Shown piece after piece: positions 7,699 to 15,351 of a stretch of 54,003 nucleotides of DNA (its first letter is position 1; the number at the start of each line of letters is the position of its first letter). The position numbers and the translations under genes are program-made. Below the pieces are notes generated by a model that saw only the letters and a list, made by a program, of their open reading frames with translations, was not told where the DNA came from and searched no databases. The stretch is from DASYVD01 sp050693035 (GTDB lineage: Bacteria > Actinomycetota > UBA4738 > CALAEC01). The stretch covers positions 1 to 54,003 of the forward strand of contig JBOGWB010000049.1 of NCBI GenBank assembly GCA_050693035.1, given 5' to 3'.

Positions 7699-8193
7699 AT
7701 GATCGAGCTCACGCTCATCGGGGTCCGGGTCGAGCTTCCGGCGAACCAGCCGATCGTGCTGCTCAAGGAGCGGGAAGGGGAGCGATATCTCCCCATCTGG
7801 ATCGGCAGCGCGGAAGCCCAGGCCATCGCCCTGGCCCTCCAGGGGGTCACGCCGCCGAGGCCCATGACCCACGACCTGATGCGCAACATCCTGGAGGAGC
7901 TGGGCGTGAGCGTGGAGAGGATCGTCATCACCGAGCTCCGGGAGGGCACCTTCTTCGCGGTCATCCAGATGACCCGCAACGGGACCCGGTACGAGATCTC
8001 CTCTCGGCCCAGCGACGCCATCGCCCTCGCGGTGCGCACCAGCGTGCCCATCTTCGCCAACGAGGACGTGCTGGGGGAGGCGAGCATCGTCATCCGGGAC
8101 GACGAGGAGCAGGAGGTGGAGAGGTTTCGGGAGTTCCTGGACCAGGTGAGCCCGGAGGACTTCGCCGGGGAGGAAGGGCCAGGGCAGGAGTAG
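7699..8193 (+). CDS. Bifunctional nuclease family protein (DUF151, Rv1829 type)
   Basis: 164 aa, the usual family length. Residues 1-135 form the BFN domain with MIELTLIGVRVELP, IVLLKE, YLPIWIGSAEAQAIALAL, PRPMTHDL and SRPSDAIALAVRTSVPIF. An acidic tail follows (about 136-164). Plant members of the family have reported DNase and RNase activity; the bacterial role is unclear. Synteny with garA, ftsR and the next MerR gene matches Rv1829 in M. tuberculosis. ATG 7699 is chosen because the family begins at this methionine; a TTG at 7666 would add 11 residues with no support. A likely promoter lies directly upstream. Confidence 0.88.
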   Translation: MIELTLIGVRVELPANQPIVLLKEREGERYLPIWIGSAEAQAIALALQGVTPPRPMTHDLMRNILEELGVSVERIVITELREGTFFAVIQMTRNGTRYEISSRPSDAIALAVRTSVPIFANEDVLGEASIVIRDDEEQEVERFREFLDQVSPEDFAGEEGPGQE

Positions 8194-8209
8194 GGGGGCG
8201 CCGCGATGG

Positions 8210-8238
8210 TTGACACTCCCGCGACCCGAAGATAGTCT
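8210..8238 (+). promoter_or_regulatory. Consensus sigma-70 promoter of the MerR gene
   Basis: A perfect TTGACA (8210-8215), a 17-nt spacer and TAGTCT (8233-8238). This is the best -35 box in the plus-strand block. A palindrome at 8252-8261 lies just after the expected transcription start, where a repressor could block it. Confidence 0.7.
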
Positions 8239-8251
8239 TGCTTCACGCCGA

Positions 8252-8261
8252 CGTAATTACG
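8252..8261. promoter_or_regulatory. Palindrome CGTAATTACG in the MerR gene leader (possible operator)
   Basis: A perfect 10-bp palindrome, AT-rich at the centre, sits between the promoter and the Shine-Dalgarno sequence of the MerR gene. The position, about +5 to +15, suits autoregulation by this MerR protein or control by FtsR; that is inference. Confidence 0.4.
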
Positions 8262-8269
8262 AGGGTGTG

Positions 8270-8704
8270 ATGCAAGAAGAGCAGGGGTACCGCGTTCCCG
8301 AGATCCAGCGGATCGTCGGGATCTCCTATCGCCAGCTGGATTACTGGGCCCGGACCGGGCTGGTCAGGCCGAGCGTTCGAGACGCTCAGGGATCGGGGAC
8401 CCAGCGCCTCTACTCGTTCCGGGACGTCGCGGTGCTGAAGGTGATCAAGGGACTGCTGGACGCGGGCGTTTCCCTCCAGAACATCCGGAAAGCGGTCGAG
8501 TACCTGCGCCACACGAAGCAACCGCTCTCCAGCGTCACGCTCGTCTCCGATGGGCGACGCGTGTACACCCCGGAATCGCGGGAGGCCGTGATCGACTTGC
8601 TTGCCGGCGGGCAAGGGGTCTTCGCCATCGCGGTCGACAAGGTATGGAAGGATCTCGAAGGGTCGCTCCGGAAGAAGACAAGGGCAAAGGCCGGAGGCGC
8701 TTGA
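8270..8704 (+). CDS. MerR-family transcriptional regulator (Rv1830-like)
   Basis: 144 aa. A MerR winged-helix domain covers about residues 6-80 (YRVPEIQRIVGISYRQLDYW, then QRLYSFRDVAVLKVIKGLLDAG), followed by a short region ending in a Lys/Arg-rich tail. It lacks the cysteines of metal sensors and any ligand domain. It occupies the place of M. tuberculosis Rv1830 beside the bifunctional nuclease but is shorter. ATG 8270 is chosen (GAGGG 4 nt upstream); GTG 8267 is also possible. It has its own consensus promoter and a palindrome in the leader. Its targets are unknown; the gcv genes downstream are candidates only by position. Confidence 0.85.
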   Translation: MQEEQGYRVPEIQRIVGISYRQLDYWARTGLVRPSVRDAQGSGTQRLYSFRDVAVLKVIKGLLDAGVSLQNIRKAVEYLRHTKQPLSSVTLVSDGRRVYTPESREAVIDLLAGGQGVFAIAVDKVWKDLEGSLRKKTRAKAGGA

Positions 8705-9066
8705 GGGCCGCGACTGTTCCTGAGTCTCTCAAGAGCGACACCATCGAATTTGCTCACGCGAGCGAGCGTCAGTTCGCTCGGCTGCTCGACTTCTACCAGA
8801 TCGAATGGGAGTACGAGCCGCGCTCGTTCGACCTCGAGTGGGACAGCGACGGGAGCGTCACCCAGCGCTTCACGCCGGACTTCTACCTTCCGCAGTACGA
8901 CCTGTTCATCGAGATCACCACGATGAGCCAGAAGCTGGTGACGAAGAAGAACCGAAAGGTTCGCCGGCTGGGGGAGCTCTACCCCGAAGTCAACTGCAAG
9001 ATCTTCTATCAACGCGACTACCTCTCCCTGATCACCAAGTACGGCCTCGAGGACCGCGCGGGGTAG
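8701..9066 (+). CDS. Small PD-(D/E)xK-nuclease-like protein
   Basis: 121 aa. It begins at TTG 8701, overlapping the MerR stop (TTGA), with GGAGG 3-4 nt upstream. The core reads QRFTPDFYLPQYDLFIEITT, then QKLVTKKNRKVRRLGELYP and KIFYQRDY. A P-D pair, an E-x-T strand and following lysines resemble the fold of PD-(D/E)xK nucleases such as TnsA- or Holliday-junction-resolvase-like proteins, although the canonical E-x-K lysine is a threonine. Function is not established. Translational coupling to the MerR gene suggests co-expression. M. tuberculosis has a small unrelated-looking gene (Rv1831) in this place. It might instead be a non-catalytic member of the fold. Confidence 0.65.
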   Translation: MRAATVPESLKSDTIEFAHASERQFARLLDFYQIEWEYEPRSFDLEWDSDGSVTQRFTPDFYLPQYDLFIEITTMSQKLVTKKNRKVRRLGELYPEVNCKIFYQRDYLSLITKYGLEDRAG

Positions 9067-9154
9067 GCCGGGTCCGCGCGCCCGGAGGCTTCGTGGGGCC
9101 CTCTGGTAGGATTCCGCCGACCAACCGCCGGACAACGCCTGGAGACTGACGCCG

Positions 9155-10468
9155 GTGCAGTTCGCGCCCCACACCGATGACGACGTGCGGGAGATGCTCG
9201 AGTCGCTCGGGCTCTCCTCGCTCGACGAGCTCTTCTCGCACATCCCCCAGGACGTCAGGCTGGGCCGGGCGCTGAGCGTGCCGGCCGGGCGTTCGGAGAT
9301 GGAGCTGCTGGGGGATCTGGCCGCGCTCGCCCGGCGGAACCGCCATGCGGACGAGCTGGTCTGCTTCATGGGCGGAGGTGCCTACGACCACTACGTGCCG
9401 GCGGTGGTGTGGGCGCTGGCGGGCCGGTCGGAGCTCCAGACCTCGTACACGCCGTACCAGCCCGAGCTCTCCCAGGGGATCCTCCAGGCCCTGTTCGAGT
9501 ACCAGTCGATGGTCTGCGAGCTGACCGCCCTCGAGGTGTCGAATGCTTCCCTCTACGACGGCGCCACCGCGCTGGTCGAAGCGGTGAACCTCGCCCGCGG
9601 CGCGACGGGGCGCGAGCGTGTCCTCGTGGCGGGGACGGTCGATCCCCGGTACCGGGAGACCCTGGTGACGTACGGCCGTGGGGCCGGCTTCGCGCCCGAG
9701 GTGTTCGCCGGGGGTCCCGGTCTGGCCGGGGTGCCCGAGGTGAAGGACGACGTTGCGTGCGTCGTCGTCCAGCACCCGAACGTGTTCGGTGTGCTCGAGC
9801 CCGTTCGCGAGGCGTTCGAGGCGGCGCGGAGTGCGGGGGCCCGAACGATCCAGGTGTTCGACCCGTTGTCGCTCGGCGTGCTGGCCCCCCCGGGGGAGGT
9901 CGGCGCGGACATCGCGGTCGGCGAGGGCCAGGTCCTCGGGAACCATTTGAACTTCGGAGGCCCGTACCTCGGCATCATCGCGGCGAACCTCCGGGACGTG
10001 CGACGGCTGCCGGGACGCATCGCCGGGGAGACCGTCGACGTCGATGGACAGATCGGCTACGTGCTCACGCTCCAGGCGCGGGAGCAACACATCCGTCGAG
10101 AGAGGGCCACCTCCAACATCTGCACGAATCAGACCCTCATGGCCGTCGCCGCGGCCGTGTACATGACGTGGCTCGGTCCGGACGGGCTGCGGGAGCTGGG
10201 GGCGGCCTGCGCGGCGAAGGCGGCCTACGCGGCGCAGCGACTGACCGACGTGCCGGGGGTCAGCCTGGCGTTCCCGGGAACGCCGTTCTTCAAGGAGTTC
10301 GCCCTTTCATTTGGGCGGGAGGCGGATGAAGTACAGGCCGGCCTGGCCGGCCGGGGGTTCCTGCTGGGACCGGTGCTCGAGGGCGCGCTGCTGGTGGCGT
10401 GCACGGAGCGGCGGACCCGCGAGGAGATCGACGCGCTGGCCGAAGCGATGAAGGAGGCACTGGGATGA
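9155..10468 (+). CDS. gcvPA: Glycine dehydrogenase (decarboxylating) subunit 1
   Basis: 437 aa. It is the N-terminal half of the P protein, which with GcvPB decarboxylates glycine and loads the aminomethyl group on the GcvH lipoyl arm. Family features are MLESLGLSSLDELFSHIP near the start, FMGGGAYDHYVPAVV, YTPYQPELSQGILQALFEYQ, NASLYDGATA, and REQHIRRERATSNICTNQ near residue 315. Start GTG 9155 has GGAG about 10 nt upstream. The stop overlaps the gcvPB start by 4 nt (ATGA), so the two subunits are translationally coupled. In M. tuberculosis the same position holds a single fused gene (gcvB, Rv1832). Confidence 0.95.
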   Translation: MQFAPHTDDDVREMLESLGLSSLDELFSHIPQDVRLGRALSVPAGRSEMELLGDLAALARRNRHADELVCFMGGGAYDHYVPAVVWALAGRSELQTSYTPYQPELSQGILQALFEYQSMVCELTALEVSNASLYDGATALVEAVNLARGATGRERVLVAGTVDPRYRETLVTYGRGAGFAPEVFAGGPGLAGVPEVKDDVACVVVQHPNVFGVLEPVREAFEAARSAGARTIQVFDPLSLGVLAPPGEVGADIAVGEGQVLGNHLNFGGPYLGIIAANLRDVRRLPGRIAGETVDVDGQIGYVLTLQAREQHIRRERATSNICTNQTLMAVAAAVYMTWLGPDGLRELGAACAAKAAYAAQRLTDVPGVSLAFPGTPFFKEFALSFGREADEVQAGLAGRGFLLGPVLEGALLVACTERRTREEIDALAEAMKEALG

Positions 10469-11946
10469 GCGACCGGGCTCCTCGCACCGGCGCTCCCGTC
10501 CGCGTGGGCGATCCCGCCCTTCCGAAGACGCTCGATGCGTTGTCGAGGCCGGGCCGACGAGCGTGCGACCTGCCGCCCCTCGACGTACCCGAGGTCGCGA
10601 TCCCCGAGGAGCACCGCCGCGCCGAGCCTCCCGGCCTTCCCGAGGTGGGGGAGCGGGACCTGGTCCGGCACTTCACCCGCCTGGCCCAGCGCAACTACGG
10701 CGTGGATACGGGGTTCTACCCGCTGGGATCGTGCTCGATGAAGTACAACCCGAAGATCGCCGACGCTGCGGCGGCGCTGCCCGGCTTCTACCGGCTCCAC
10801 CCACACCAGCCCGAGGACACCGTGCAGGGCGCCCTCGCGCTGCTGTGGCTCCTGGAACGGGCCCTGTGCGACATCACCGGGATGGCGGGGGCAACCTTCC
10901 AGCCCGCGGCCGGAGCCTCGGGCGAGCTCACCGGCCTCCTGTTGATGCGGGCGTTCCACGAGCGTCGCGGCGATCCGCGCCGGCGCATCGTGATCCCGGA
11001 CTCGGCGCACGGAACGAACCCGGCCTCGGTCCGCATGGCCGGCTACGAGGTGGCGGAGGTTCCTTCCGACGCCCGGGGACTCGTCGACCTCTCGGCGCTC
11101 GAGAAGCTGGTCGACGACGATGTGGCGGGACTGATGATCACCAACCCGAACACGCTCGGGCTCTTCGAGGAAGACATCCAGGAGATCGCCCGGACCATCC
11201 ACCAGGTCGGGGGGCTCCTCTACTACGACGGTGCGAACCTCAACGCCATCCTCGGACGGGTCCGCCCCGGGGACATGGGCTTCGACATCGTCCACATGAA
11301 CACGCACAAGACCTTCGCCACCCCCCACGGTGGGGGAGGACCCGGCGCCGGGCCGGTGGCCGTCACCGAGCGTCTGATGCCGTTCCTGCCGAAGCCGGTG
11401 GCGGCGAGGGCCGAGGACGGCCGGTTCTTCTGGGATCGGGACCGTCCGGAGTCCATCGGACGGATCCACGGGTTCCACGGAAACTTCGCCGTGCTGGTGC
11501 GAGCGTACGCCTACGTGTTCGGGCTGGGCGGCGACGGGCTGCGGGAAGCGGGGGAGCGGGCGGTGCTGAACGCGCGCTACCTGGCCGAGCGGGTCAAGGA
11601 GGAGTTCCCGCTGGCCTATCCGGGCCCCCCGATGCACGAGTTCGTGGCCACGGCGAAGCCGCTACGCCGCCACGGCGTGCGAGCGGTGGACGTGGCCAAA
11701 CGGGTCATCGATCTCGGCTTCTATCCGTCGACGGTGTACTTCCCGCTCATCGTGGAGGAGGCCCTGATGGTGGAGCCCACGGAGACGGAGTCGAAGGAGA
11801 CCCTCGACGCCTTCGCCGACGCCATGCTCCGGACGGCTCGGGAAGCCCGGGACGACCCCCACTCCCTCCACGAGGCCCCGGTGACCACGCCGGTCCGGCG
11901 CCTGGACGAGGCCCGCGCGGCTCGCCAGCTCAAGGTGCGCTGGTAG
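10465..11946 (+). CDS. gcvPB: Glycine dehydrogenase (decarboxylating) subunit 2
   Basis: 493 aa. It is the PLP-binding half of the P protein. The Schiff-base lysine is K282 in HMNTHKTFATPH, followed by the glycine-rich GGGGPGAGPV. Other features are FYPLGSCSMKYNPK, PAAGASGELTG, DSAHGTNPAS and the C-terminal EPTETESKETLD. ATG 10465 overlaps the gcvPA stop and has GGAGG 8 nt upstream; a longer reading from 10399 would lie inside gcvPA. With GcvH (4003-4404) and GcvPA this covers the P and H parts of glycine cleavage. The T protein and dihydrolipoamide dehydrogenase are not adjacent; the only GcvT-like gene in the window is at 25993-27294. Confidence 0.95.
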   Translation: MSDRAPRTGAPVRVGDPALPKTLDALSRPGRRACDLPPLDVPEVAIPEEHRRAEPPGLPEVGERDLVRHFTRLAQRNYGVDTGFYPLGSCSMKYNPKIADAAAALPGFYRLHPHQPEDTVQGALALLWLLERALCDITGMAGATFQPAAGASGELTGLLLMRAFHERRGDPRRRIVIPDSAHGTNPASVRMAGYEVAEVPSDARGLVDLSALEKLVDDDVAGLMITNPNTLGLFEEDIQEIARTIHQVGGLLYYDGANLNAILGRVRPGDMGFDIVHMNTHKTFATPHGGGGPGAGPVAVTERLMPFLPKPVAARAEDGRFFWDRDRPESIGRIHGFHGNFAVLVRAYAYVFGLGGDGLREAGERAVLNARYLAERVKEEFPLAYPGPPMHEFVATAKPLRRHGVRAVDVAKRVIDLGFYPSTVYFPLIVEEALMVEPTETESKETLDAFADAMLRTAREARDDPHSLHEAPVTTPVRRLDEARAARQLKVRW

Positions 11947-11995
11947 CCGCGGGCAATCCCCCGGCGGGGGAGAGGACGTATAAGAAGGTGAGCCC

Positions 11996-12313
11996 ATGTG
12001 CTGGCCGACACACGATCTCGACTACGCCCGCATGAAGCTCCAAGAGGACTTCAGGGCCACCCGGGAGCGAGGGAAGGTGCCCCGCCGGGTACGGTTCGGT
12101 GCCTGGGTCTCGATCATCGCGCTGTCCGTGTTGACCGGCGTTCCGGCCCTGGCGCTTCCAGTGATCGTTCTGTTCGAGGCGTTCGTGGCTCCGCGGCTGG
12201 CCCGTCCGCCGTCCCGAGAGATGGGCCCGTTGCGGGAATGGCGTCCCCCCGAAGGGATGACGTCACCCGAGGCCCTGCCCACCTCGTGGGCCGGCCGTGA
12301 CCTGAAGTCCTGA
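11996..12313 (+). CDS. Small membrane protein of unknown function
   Basis: 105 aa from ATG 11996 with AAGGTGAG about 4 nt upstream. Residues 1-30 are charged, about 35-65 form one long or two short hydrophobic segments (WVSIIALSVLTGVPALALPV), and the C-terminus is Pro-rich and polar. I recognise no family. It follows gcvPB by about 50 nt and is probably the last gene of the plus-strand block, since the next genes face it. A short hairpin follows its stop. Confidence 0.6.
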   Translation: MCWPTHDLDYARMKLQEDFRATRERGKVPRRVRFGAWVSIIALSVLTGVPALALPVIVLFEAFVAPRLARPPSREMGPLREWRPPEGMTSPEALPTSWAGRDLKS

Positions 12314-12328
12314 GCCCCAAGGAGGCTC
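12312..12328 (+). terminator. Weak hairpin after the gcv block
   Basis: GAGCC, a 7-nt loop, then GGCTC directly at the stop codon, with no T-tract. It is a weak terminator candidate between convergent genes. The 49 nt that follow are unusually AT-rich (12357-12375) and hold no gene that I can see. Confidence 0.3.
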
Positions 12329-12377
12329 CCAAAGCGGAGGGGTGGGGTCGCGGCGAATCAACTATACATAATGGCTG

Positions 12378-14684
12378 TTATCGGCGATCCAGGGGGCGCC
12401 GCAGCACACGGTCGCGGACCCCCCACACGAAGACGTGCCACAGGGCCTCGAACACGATCCGGCGTGAGAGCTTGGACGCGCCGGCGCGGCGGTCCTCGAA
12501 CGTGATGGGAACCTCGCCGACGGAGAGCCCCCGGCGCCACGCGCGGTACGCGAGCTCGATCTGGAAGGCGTATCCCTCGGCGCCCGACCAGTCTCGCATG
12601 AGCTCCTGTAGGGCCTCCCGGCGGAACACCCGGTACCCGCTGGTGGCGTCGCGGACGGGGAATCCCAGGAGGAGCCGCGCGTACAGGTTTCCTCCCCGAG
12701 ACAGGATCCGTCGGAGGAGGCTCCAGTTCCGGATACCGCCCCCCGGCACGTACCGGCTCCCGATGACCAGGTGGTGGGTCCGGGCCCCCTCGAGCAGCCG
12801 GGCCAGGTCTTCCGGACGGTGGGAGAGGTCCGCGTCCATCTCCACCATGAGGTCGGCGCCGTCGGCCAGGGCTCGCTCGAACCCCTCCCGGTACGCGCTC
12901 GCCAGCCCGGCCTTCCCCGGCCGTTCCACGAGGTTCACTCGATCGTCGGCCCCGGCCAGGCCGCGGACGATCTCCCCCGTCCCGTCCGGCGAGGAATCGT
13001 CCACCACGACCACCCGGATGTCCGCGGGTCTCTGCCCCCCCGCAGCCGGTCCGTCTGCGACCGCCAGGGTCCGTCCGATCGCCTCCTCGATGGTGTCCCG
13101 CTCGTTGTAGGTGGGGAGCACCACGACCACCCGCGGATCCGAACCGAGCGAGGGCAAGGGCCGCTTCTTTGCCCGACGGGGTCCGAGGAAGCCCGCCGCG
13201 ACGATGGCGAGGAACAGCGCCGGCAGCCATCCGCCAACCGCGTCGTACACCGTCGTCCCTCGGGCGCGGGGGATCTGCGCGCGGAGGATGGCCGGCCGGA
13301 ACAGCGCCGTGCGCTCGAGGACCTCACCCCGGGGGCTGATCACGGCGCTGATGCCCGACAGCGCTCCGTGCACCACCCACCGCCCGCTCTCGACCGCCCG
13401 CAGCTCGGACAGGGCCACGTGCTGCTGGGGCGCGGAGCTGATCCCGAACGTGGAGTTGTTCGTGGACACCACGAGGAACCCCGTATCCCCCGTCACGTAG
13501 GACCGAACCAGGTCGGGGAAGGCGTTCTCGAAGCAGATGATGGTGGCGAACTCCCCCGCCGGGACGTCGAAGCGCCCCGGAAGGGTGCCCGGCGACAGAT
13601 CCTCGCGCACCCGGCTGACGTCGGGGATCCAGTCGAGCACCCGGCGGAACGGCACGTACTCGCCGAACGGCAAGAGGTGGTTCTTGGCGTACCGGCCGAC
13701 CACCTCGGCCTCAGGCGTGTACAGGAGGTTCTCGTTCAGGAGCCGTCCGTCACTCGTCTGTGTGATGGCCCCCACGAGGGTGGGCGCGCCGACCGTTCGG
13801 ATCGCATCGTCCACGGCCGGACCCAGGACCGGGTCCCGGGTGGGATCCCTGTCCAGTGCATTCTCCGGCCACACGACCAGGTCCGGCGGATCGGCGGACA
13901 GACTCAGGTGAAGGCGAGCATGGTTCCGGGCCACGATGTCGTCCCGGATGATCCGGCTCCGGGTGGCGATCTCGACGGGGACGTTCCCCTGGATCACGGC
14001 CACGTCCACCGCCGGACCGTCGGGCTCCGAGAACGGGATCGCGGCGGGGACCACTGCCAGGAAGACCGCCACCCCCAGCGGCACCAGGCCGCGCCCGCGC
14101 CGGATCCGAAGCGCCGCCGCGAGCAGCAGGGCGTTGATCGCCGCCATGACGAGCCCCAGCCCCACCGCGCCCACCACCGTGGCGAGCGGCAGGAGGAGGC
14201 GGTTGTGGTGCTGGGTCGCCCCCAGCCCCAGCCAGCTCCATCCCCCGAACGGCCAGCTGCCCCGGAACCACTCCACGGCTGCCCACGCCGCCCCCACCAC
14301 CAGGGCGGTCCGGAGGGGCCGGTCGTCGCGCCAGACGGCCGGCACCACCGCCCCGAAGAGAGCCAGGAACGCTGACACTCCCAGGACCAGGGCCGCCCAG
14401 CCCAGGACCGTCACCGGGATCAGCCAGGAGAGCAGCAGCCCGTAGAACGCCAGGCCGTGGACGACCCCCAGGACCGCACCCCTCCGGGCCCGGGCACCCC
14501 GGAGTGCCCATAACAGCGGCACCAGGGCGACGAAACCGAGCGGCCCCAGATCGAGGGGCGGAAGAGCCAGCGCGGAGAGGATGCCGGAGGCCGCCGCGGC
14601 GGCCAGGCTCGGAGCTAGACGCAGTCCCGGCAGAACATCCGCTTCTTGTCGGCGAGCTGGCTCCGGTGCTTCACGAGGAAGCAC
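12378..14684 (-). CDS. Apolipoprotein N-acyltransferase fused to polyprenol-phosphate mannosyltransferase (Lnt-Ppm1)
   Basis: About 768 aa, two enzymes in one chain, as in M. tuberculosis Ppm1 (Rv2051c). The first part has about six membrane segments and a nitrilase-like domain with the Lnt triad: E in VVWPENAL (about 274), K in YAKNHLLPFGEY (about 334) and C in ICFENAFP (about 384); it N-acylates lipoproteins. From about residue 517 a GT2 domain carries LPTYNERDTI, VDDSSPDG, MDADLSHRPED and SGYRVFRREAL; it makes polyprenyl-phosphate-mannose for lipoglycans and O-mannosylation. The start is uncertain: GTG 14684 or TTG 14693, both inside the end of the DUF4193 gene, so translation is probably coupled to it. 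A later start would remove the first membrane segment. Confidence 0.9.
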   Translation of the reverse strand: MLPREAPEPARRQEADVLPGLRLAPSLAAAAASGILSALALPPLDLGPLGFVALVPLLWALRGARARRGAVLGVVHGLAFYGLLLSWLIPVTVLGWAALVLGVSAFLALFGAVVPAVWRDDRPLRTALVVGAAWAAVEWFRGSWPFGGWSWLGLGATQHHNRLLLPLATVVGAVGLGLVMAAINALLLAAALRIRRGRGLVPLGVAVFLAVVPAAIPFSEPDGPAVDVAVIQGNVPVEIATRSRIIRDDIVARNHARLHLSLSADPPDLVVWPENALDRDPTRDPVLGPAVDDAIRTVGAPTLVGAITQTSDGRLLNENLLYTPEAEVVGRYAKNHLLPFGEYVPFRRVLDWIPDVSRVREDLSPGTLPGRFDVPAGEFATIICFENAFPDLVRSYVTGDTGFLVVSTNNSTFGISSAPQQHVALSELRAVESGRWVVHGALSGISAVISPRGEVLERTALFRPAILRAQIPRARGTTVYDAVGGWLPALFLAIVAAGFLGPRRAKKRPLPSLGSDPRVVVVLPTYNERDTIEEAIGRTLAVADGPAAGGQRPADIRVVVVDDSSPDGTGEIVRGLAGADDRVNLVERPGKAGLASAYREGFERALADGADLMVEMDADLSHRPEDLARLLEGARTHHLVIGSRYVPGGGIRNWSLLRRILSRGGNLYARLLLGFPVRDATSGYRVFRREALQELMRDWSGAEGYAFQIELAYRAWRRGLSVGEVPITFEDRRAGASKLSRRIVFEALWHVFVWGVRDRVLRRPLDRR

Positions 14685-14911
14685 TTCTTGCATACGAACT
14701 CCGTGGGCTGCTGGGGCACCACCTTGACGGCGAGGGATTCCACGCGCTCGTCGTCCCGGCCGACCGTCAGCACCGACTCCTCCTCGGACTCGGCCGGCTC
14801 GGCCTCGCCTTCACCCCGCTTCGCCAGGATCTCCTCGAGGCTGGTCTCGGCGGGTTCCTCGGCGGGTTCCTCGTCGTCCAGGGTCTCTTTGCTCTCTTCC
14901 AACTCTCTCAC
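14615..14911 (-). CDS. DUF4193 zinc-ribbon-like protein
   Basis: 98 aa, a typical length for this actinobacterial family. The first 50 residues are very acidic; the C-terminal part reads LAVKVVPQQPTEFVCKKCF, then HRSQLADKK and FCRDCV, giving two CxxC pairs (about residues 74-77 and 94-97). GTG 14911 gives the family length; a longer reading from 15109 would run through the structured leader. The function is unknown; zinc binding is inferred from the cysteines. The end overlaps the start of the Lnt-Ppm1 gene by about 70 nt, so the two are one transcription unit. DUF4193 is strong evidence for an actinobacterial host. Confidence 0.88.
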   Translation of the reverse strand: MRELEESKETLDDEEPAEEPAETSLEEILAKRGEGEAEPAESEEESVLTVGRDDERVESLAVKVVPQQPTEFVCKKCFLVKHRSQLADKKRMFCRDCV

Positions 14912-15211
14912 GGCTGCCCACTCACCCTCATTCAGTCCGGGGGTCCGCTCGCATTCTCCGGGGAGCTTCCTCGCTCCGGGCGAGCTACCCCCCGGACCCC
15001 CAGGGACGGCACATTCTACTCGCGGTCCGGTGAATCGTCGGGAGGTTTTCATCCCGGAAATCGTGGCCGCGCTCCCCCACCGCGGGAGGACGTGGGAACC
15101 GGGAAGCAACGCAAAGGACCCAGAGAGACCTTTGGGGCCGCAGCGCCGGGGCGCCGCGGTCTCTACTCAGCCTCACTGGGTCCTTCGCGCCGCCGGTCGC
15201 CGGCCGGCGCG
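14912..15211 (-). ncRNA. Candidate structured leader RNA of the DUF4193-Lnt operon
   Basis: This stretch has no credible gene but holds two strong inverted-repeat structures in the RNA read on the minus strand. The distal one pairs 15176-15185 with 15114-15123 (10 bp, AAGGACCCAG with CTGGGTCCTT) and, inside it, 15158-15164 with 15124-15130 (7 bp, AGAGACC with GGTCTCT). The proximal one pairs 14993-15001 with 14939-14947 (9 bp, GGGGGTCCG with CGGACCCCC) around a smaller CTCGC/GCGAG hairpin, and ends about 25 nt before GTG 14911. A consensus minus-strand promoter at 15246-15218 would start the RNA near 15211. A second possible -10 box (TAGAAT, 15018-15013) lies between the two structures. I recognise no known riboswitch class; an attenuator, a riboswitch or a separate small RNA are all possible. 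Confidence 0.45.
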
Positions 15212-15217
15212 CGGCCA

Positions 15218-15246
15218 ATGCTAGGCGTCCGTCCGGCGGGTGTCAA
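15218..15246 (-). promoter_or_regulatory. Consensus minus-strand promoter upstream of the DUF4193 leader
   Basis: Read on the minus strand: TTGACA (15246-15241), a 17-nt spacer, TAGCAT (15223-15218). The expected start is near 15211, which puts the large stem at 15185-15114 at the beginning of the transcript. Confidence 0.65.
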
Positions 15247-15270
15247 CCGGAGGTCGAGGCGTGCGACATG

Positions 15271-15328
15271 TGTATGACGGCGTCTCCATCGATCGGGTCG
15301 AAGCCCTCGACGACTGTATGATGCCGTC
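15271..15328. repeat. Imperfect direct repeat, two 14-bp copies 44 bp apart
   Basis: TGTATGACGGCGTC (15271-15284) and TGTATGATGCCGTC (15315-15328) agree at 12 of 14 positions and are 44 bp apart, close to four helical turns. They lie between the two divergent promoters and may bind a regulator. The second copy also contains TATGAT, a possible -10 box. Confidence 0.4.
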
Positions 15329-15351
15329 AACACGATCCGGCGAGGGCAACT

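Noticed and set aside
12357..12377. TATACATAAT stretch resembling a -10 box
   Set aside because: It lies between convergent gene ends with no gene to serve in either direction; probably AT-rich intergenic sequence.
12771..14375. 534-codon plus-strand open frame
   Set aside because: It is fully antisense to the Lnt-Ppm1 gene, whose catalytic motifs are intact; composition is that of a shadow frame.
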